Notes under the pieces: generated by a model | Told to the model about the DNA's origin: nothing | What the model saw: the letters and a program-made list of their open reading frames with translations, nothing else | Databases searched by the model: none | Translations under genes and position numbers: made by a program | Shown here: positions 5,453 through 7,999 of the stretch, piece after piece | Layout: each line of letters begins with the position of its first letter | How positions within the stretch are numbered: the first letter of the stretch is position 1 | Origin: Anaerolineales bacterium | Lineage (GTDB): Bacteria > Chloroflexota > Anaerolineae > Epilineales > JAANWY01 | DNA length: 7,999 nucleotides | Assembly: GCA_018263655.1 (NCBI GenBank) | Contig: JAANWY010000080.1 | Span: 1-7,999, forward strand | Reading direction: 5' to 3'

Positions 5453-6400
5453 GTGAAATATCCCATTTCTCGCTATCTAAACGTCCGCAGCGCCTATTTC
5501 CCCAGCTTCACATCCGATGGCCAACGCATTGCCTTCATCGCGAATATAACCGGCGTCCCGCAGATCTGGCAGGTGCCCCTCCCTTCCGACCCGGATGGGG
5601 TGCTGTGGCCAGACCAACTGTCATTCGAGACAGACCGCGCGATGGGCGTGTGGTGCTCGCCGGCTCCCGGCGATGGCCGGCTCATCTACGCCCGCGATGT
5701 GGGCGGCAACGAGAATGCGCAGCTCTGTCTGCTGTCGGCTGACGGCGCTACGGAGACATTCCTCACTGCCGGCCACGAAGACGCTATGCATATCTTCGGA
5801 GAATGGTCGGCCGACGGGAGTCAGATCCTGTTCGCCGCTAACCGGCGCGACCCAGGTCTGTTTGACCTGTACCTGCAGCCGTTGGACGGCGAGGCACGCT
5901 TGGTCTGGCGGCACGGTGAACCTGGATTCTTGATCGACATGCGGTTTTCGCCCGATGGCCGGCGTTCCGTTGTCCGCCGTATGTCCAGCTCCTTCCGCCA
6001 CGATCTCTTCGAGGTCGACCTGATTGCCGGCATCGCTCACCGAATCTCGCCCTCCGACGAAGATACGCGTTACGAAGCGGTCTCCTATGCCGAGGACGGT
6101 CGTTCCCTCTTCACTACCACCGACCTGGACGCCGAATACTTGCACATCGTCCGGCTTGACCTGGAAACAGGTTCGATGGCAAAGGTCGTCGCTTCCGACC
6201 GCGATATCGAGCTGATGACGTGCTCGCCAGATGGTCGCTGCATCGCCTATGCCGTCAACCTCGACGGTGCCTCTGAGCTTCGCCTGCTCGATCTCGCCTC
6301 TGGCGAGACGCGAACCGCACCTGCCCTGGACACATCACCCGGCGTAGTGGGCATGATGGGTTGGCGGCGCACTTCCGCGCGACTCATTCGCTGCGCCTGA
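5453..6400 (+). CDS. N-terminal propeller fragment of the broken S9 peptidase
   Basis: 315 residues as read. The DG-turn signatures of successive propeller blades are at residues 20-23 (TSDG), 72-75 (PGDG), 119-122 (SADG), 166-169 (SPDG), 213-216 (AEDG) and 258-261 (SPDG); the last 11 residues after Trp304 are out-of-frame. RDVGGNENAQL (81-91) is a typical second-blade segment of this S9 group. No signal peptide is seen. On its own this fragment has no catalytic residues and, lacking blade seven, would not close its propeller. The GTG start is supported by AGAGGAG upstream and by the family-like opening YPISRYLNVRSAYFPSFTSD. Confidence 0.75.
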   Translation: MKYPISRYLNVRSAYFPSFTSDGQRIAFIANITGVPQIWQVPLPSDPDGVLWPDQLSFETDRAMGVWCSPAPGDGRLIYARDVGGNENAQLCLLSADGATETFLTAGHEDAMHIFGEWSADGSQILFAANRRDPGLFDLYLQPLDGEARLVWRHGEPGFLIDMRFSPDGRRSVVRRMSSSFRHDLFEVDLIAGIAHRISPSDEDTRYEAVSYAEDGRSLFTTTDLDAEYLHIVRLDLETGSMAKVVASDRDIELMTCSPDGRCIAYAVNLDGASELRLLDLASGETRTAPALDTSPGVVGMMGWRRTSARLIRCA

Positions 6401-6506
6401 ACGGGTCCGCTATCCGACTTTCGATGAGGACGAGCGCGGTCACCCTCGCCGGATTCCGGCCTGGTTCTACAAACCCGAAAATCAGGGCGAGCCGGCGCCC
6501 GTCATC

Positions 6507-7172
6507 GTGGTCGTGCACGGTGGCCCGGAGAGCCAGTTCAGACCGTACTTTCACTTCTTCATCCAGTACTTCTTGCAGAACGGTTACGCCGTGCTCGCGC
6601 CGAACGTACGCGGCTCCGCCGGCTACGGCAAGACGTACAGCCACCTGGACAACGTAGAAAAGCGGATGGATTCCGTGGCTGACCTCGCCCACGCTGCCCG
6701 TTGGCTGCACGATCACCCCGACATCGACGGCGACCGGCTTGTTGTGTACGGCGGGAGCTACGGCGGCTTCATGGTGCTGTCGGCGCTGACCGCGTATCCT
6801 GATTTGTGGGCGGCCGGCATCGACGTCGTCGGTATCAGCAACTTCGTCACCTTCTTGGAGAACACCAGTGACTACCGGCGCGCTCATCGCGCGGCCGAGT
6901 ACGGTAGCCTGGAGCACGACCGCGAATTCCTGGAGAGCATCGCGCCCATCAACCACGTCGACGAGATCACGGCCCCGCTGATGGTCATCCACGGCGCCAA
7001 CGATCCGCGCGTGCCCCTCAGCGAAGCCGAGCAACTCGTCGAGGCCCTGGAGGAGCGCGGCGTTCCCGTCGCGTTTTTGGTTTTCGACGATGAAGGTCAC
7101 GGCGTGGTGAAGCTAAAGAACAAGCGCGTTCTGTATCCGGCCATCGTCGACTTCCTGGATGAGCACCTATAG
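6507..7172 (+). CDS. C-terminal alpha/beta hydrolase fragment of the broken S9 peptidase
   Basis: 221 residues from GTG 6507. The catalytic domain is complete from the HGGPESQ oxyanion segment (4-10) onward: NVRGSAGYGK (33-42), nucleophile Ser84 in YGGSYGGFM, Asp166 in IHGANDPRVP and His198 in DDEGHG. The same frame is open back to 6357 and encodes the expected linker and first strands (RRIPAWFYKP, then PAPVIVVVHGG), but contains no ATG, GTG or TTG before 6507. GTG 6507 has no Shine-Dalgarno and would cut into the first strands of the fold. Independent translation is therefore unlikely even though all active-site residues survive, which suggests recent damage. Confidence 0.7.
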   Translation: MVVHGGPESQFRPYFHFFIQYFLQNGYAVLAPNVRGSAGYGKTYSHLDNVEKRMDSVADLAHAARWLHDHPDIDGDRLVVYGGSYGGFMVLSALTAYPDLWAAGIDVVGISNFVTFLENTSDYRRAHRAAEYGSLEHDREFLESIAPINHVDEITAPLMVIHGANDPRVPLSEAEQLVEALEERGVPVAFLVFDDEGHGVVKLKNKRVLYPAIVDFLDEHL

Positions 7173-7208
7173 CGCCAGCAGCTCTAATTTGTATCATTTC
7201 AATATTTC

Positions 7209-7272
7209 GGGGCTATGTAGGTCGAAATGGTATTTCGACCCGACGATTTACCAAATCGTCCTACATGTCCCC
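7209..7272. repeat. Cloverleaf-like palindromic element with complementary triloops
   Basis: Two adjacent hairpins sit inside a closing stem. Hairpin one is GGTCGAAAT-GGT-ATTTCGACC (7220-7240, 9-bp stem). Hairpin two is GACGATTT-ACC-AAATCGTC (7242-7260, 8-bp stem). Their triloops GGT and ACC are complementary. Outside, GGGG-CT-ATGTAGG (7209-7221) pairs with CCTACAT-GT-CCCC (7260-7272) except for one mismatch and one wobble. It begins 36 bases after the broken peptidase gene. The form resembles non-autonomous palindromic elements or REP-like units, and no transposase is near. Confidence 0.85.
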
Positions 7273-7315
7273 CCATATATTGAGAAGATACTCTAATTTT
7301 GGCACGGATTCGGGT

Positions 7316-7383
7316 GCTGACCGGCCAAGAAGCATGCTGAGTGGGCGATAGCCGTATCGAAGTGTGCTTCTTGGCCGGCCAGC
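7316..7383. repeat. Nested palindrome with 19-bp arms
   Basis: GCTGACCGGCCAAGAAGCA (7316-7334) pairs with TGCTTCTTGGCCGGCCAGC (7365-7383) with a single mismatch that is a G-U pair in RNA. The loop contains a second hairpin CGATA-GCCG-TATCG (7346-7359). An 11-base part, AGCATGCTGAG at 7331-7341, recurs inverted at 7426-7436 (CTCAGCATGCT), so the repeat zone probably reaches about 7440. Between them is CTGCCCTTCGACAAG (7399-7413), a phrase I associate with dispersed palindromic repeats in other genomes. The gap 7173-7513 otherwise holds no gene; bases 7273-7315 and 7441-7498 show nothing distinct. Confidence 0.8.
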
Positions 7384-7513
7384 AGGTTGATACGTCCACT
7401 GCCCTTCGACAAGTTTAGGACGTCGCTCAGCATGCTGACCGCCCAATTTCGAACTGTTGCTCTAGCGCGGGAAGTTCGCGAAAACCGACAGTCGGGGCTA
7501 TTATTGAAACGCA

Positions 7514-7999
7514 ATGGTTATCTCAGGAACCTGGCAAGGCAAGCCCATCACCGTCAGCGTCAAACACAACTGCCTGACCGTCAGCGTCGAGGGCCGGCAG
7601 CGCACAGACGTCTTCAGCTACGACTACGAGGGGCGGCTCTGGACCGCGCTGCTAGACGGTATCTCCTACCGGCGCGGGCTGGACGGCCACATGGTGGCCA
7701 AGTGGCGTTCGTCAGATGGCGAGCGCCAGCGACGCCGGCTCCCGCTGGCCGAAGCCTCCCCCATCCAGGAGCGCGCCCGCCAAGCGATGGCCGAACTCTT
7801 CGCGGCTATCCAAGCGGGTGAGGTGACCCTCGCAGCGCCGCTTCCCGATCAGGGCGAAATTGGCTTCCAGCGTTCCATTGCCTACGACGGTGACCGCTCG
7901 CAGGCCGGCATTGCGCGCTACCACCAAGTCTACAAACCGGTGGGTATTCTACCGCCGGATCAGTACATGGCCGTCGTGCTTCAAGCCACCGAAGGCTGC
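7514..7999 (+). CDS. Radical SAM protein, N-terminal part (cut by window end)
   Basis: 162 codons are visible and the frame is open at the right edge. The first about 140 residues (MVISGTWQGKPITVSVKHNC onward) form a predicted beta-rich then helical N-terminal region without a known signature. It ends in YKPVGILPPDQYMAVVLQ and then ATEGC, the characteristic run-up to the CxxxCxxC-type iron-sulfur site of a group of radical SAM enzymes. The final codon TGC (7997-7999) would be the first cluster cysteine. Such enzymes bind a 4Fe-4S cluster and S-adenosylmethionine; the reaction cannot be predicted. The start is fixed by an in-frame TGA at 7505-7507 only two codons before ATG 7514. No Shine-Dalgarno is present, and a possible -10 TATTAT at 7499-7504 would give an almost leaderless message. 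Confidence 0.8.
   Translation, partial: MVISGTWQGKPITVSVKHNCLTVSVEGRQRTDVFSYDYEGRLWTALLDGISYRRGLDGHMVAKWRSSDGERQRRRLPLAEASPIQERARQAMAELFAAIQAGEVTLAAPLPDQGEIGFQRSIAYDGDRSQAGIARYHQVYKPVGILPPDQYMAVVLQATEGC

Larger units (their letters stand above)
5453..7172 (+). pseudogene. Disrupted S9 family peptidase (deletion plus frameshift)
   Basis: One S9-type peptidase gene is split between two frames. The propeller frame runs from GTG 5453 (AGAGGAG at 5436-5442, spacer 10) to a stop at 6398-6400. The hydrolase frame is open only after a stop at 6354-6356, so the switch must fall within 6357-6397. The two frames overlap in sequence that is poor propeller (RRTSARLIRCA) in one and good linker (ALPRDSFAAPERVRYPTFDED) in the other. 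The propeller side shows six blades plus the first strand of a seventh (GVVGMMGW, residues 297-304), while the hydrolase side resumes just before the catalytic domain. About one blade, roughly 40 residues, therefore seems to be missing. A pure sequencing slip would not remove a blade. It differs clearly from the intact S9 gene upstream, so it is a separate family member and not a recent duplicate. Confidence 0.8.

Noticed and set aside
6357..6400. Programmed ribosomal frameshift in the second S9 peptidase
   Set aside because: No slippery heptamer or stimulatory structure was seen, and a frameshift alone would still leave propeller blade seven missing.
6384..7100. 238-residue open frame on the minus strand opposite the hydrolase domain
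   Set aside because: The plus strand encodes an S9 catalytic domain with all three active-site motifs, so the antisense frame is incidental.
7387..7821. 144-residue plus-strand frame overlapping the start of the radical SAM gene
   Set aside because: It begins inside the repeat zone and is composed largely of Arg, Pro and Ala, as expected from an out-of-frame reading of the radical SAM gene, which has the recognisable motif.

Overview
This is a GC-rich bacterial chromosomal window. The protein families and phrasing point to a Chloroflexota (Anaerolineae/Caldilinea-like) organism: a YkPvGilPPDQYmavvlQaTEGC-type radical SAM protein, a HU-like protein with an APWRKVNVNELA opening, and S9 peptidases of this style. 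That taxonomic call is inference from family resemblance, with no database search behind it. There is no phage, plasmid or transposase gene.

Layout. Bases 1-176 hold an inverted repeat (6-22 / 113-130) that may be a small palindromic mobile remnant. An aldo/keto reductase lies on the minus strand (177-1034) with a complete catalytic tetrad, a strong Shine-Dalgarno and an extended -10 promoter. A divergent gap (1035-1298) leads to a plus-strand GT-B glycosyltransferase-like protein (1299-2402), related to the N-terminal part of plant L-arabinokinase. Its downstream gap contains 11-bp tandem repeats running into a perfect, spacerless 78-bp palindrome (2481-2558). An intact S9 prolyl-oligopeptidase-type peptidase follows (2651-4672). 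The next gap has a 15-bp-arm hairpin overlapping a good promoter, then a structured leader, then a short HU-like reading frame that stops where the DNA-binding beta arm should begin (4978-5208). Three abutting hairpins follow, the last of which looks like an intrinsic terminator (5295-5344).

A second, different S9 peptidase (5453-7172) is broken. Six propeller blades are readable in one frame and the complete catalytic hydrolase domain in another. The seventh blade is missing at the junction, so this is a deletion plus frameshift rather than a one-base slip. The 341-base gap behind it contains a cloverleaf-like double hairpin with complementary triloops (7209-7272) and a second nested palindrome (7316-7383). 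The window closes inside a radical SAM protein (7514 onward), cut exactly at what should be the first cysteine of its iron-sulfur motif.

How it fits together. The genes do not form an obvious pathway or operon; each appears to have its own transcription signals. The most distinctive property is that every intergenic gap carries its own, different inverted-repeat element. Two unlike cytoplasmic S9 peptidases, one intact and one damaged, flank a truncated HU-like gene. I did not find a convincing defence, CRISPR or biosynthetic system.
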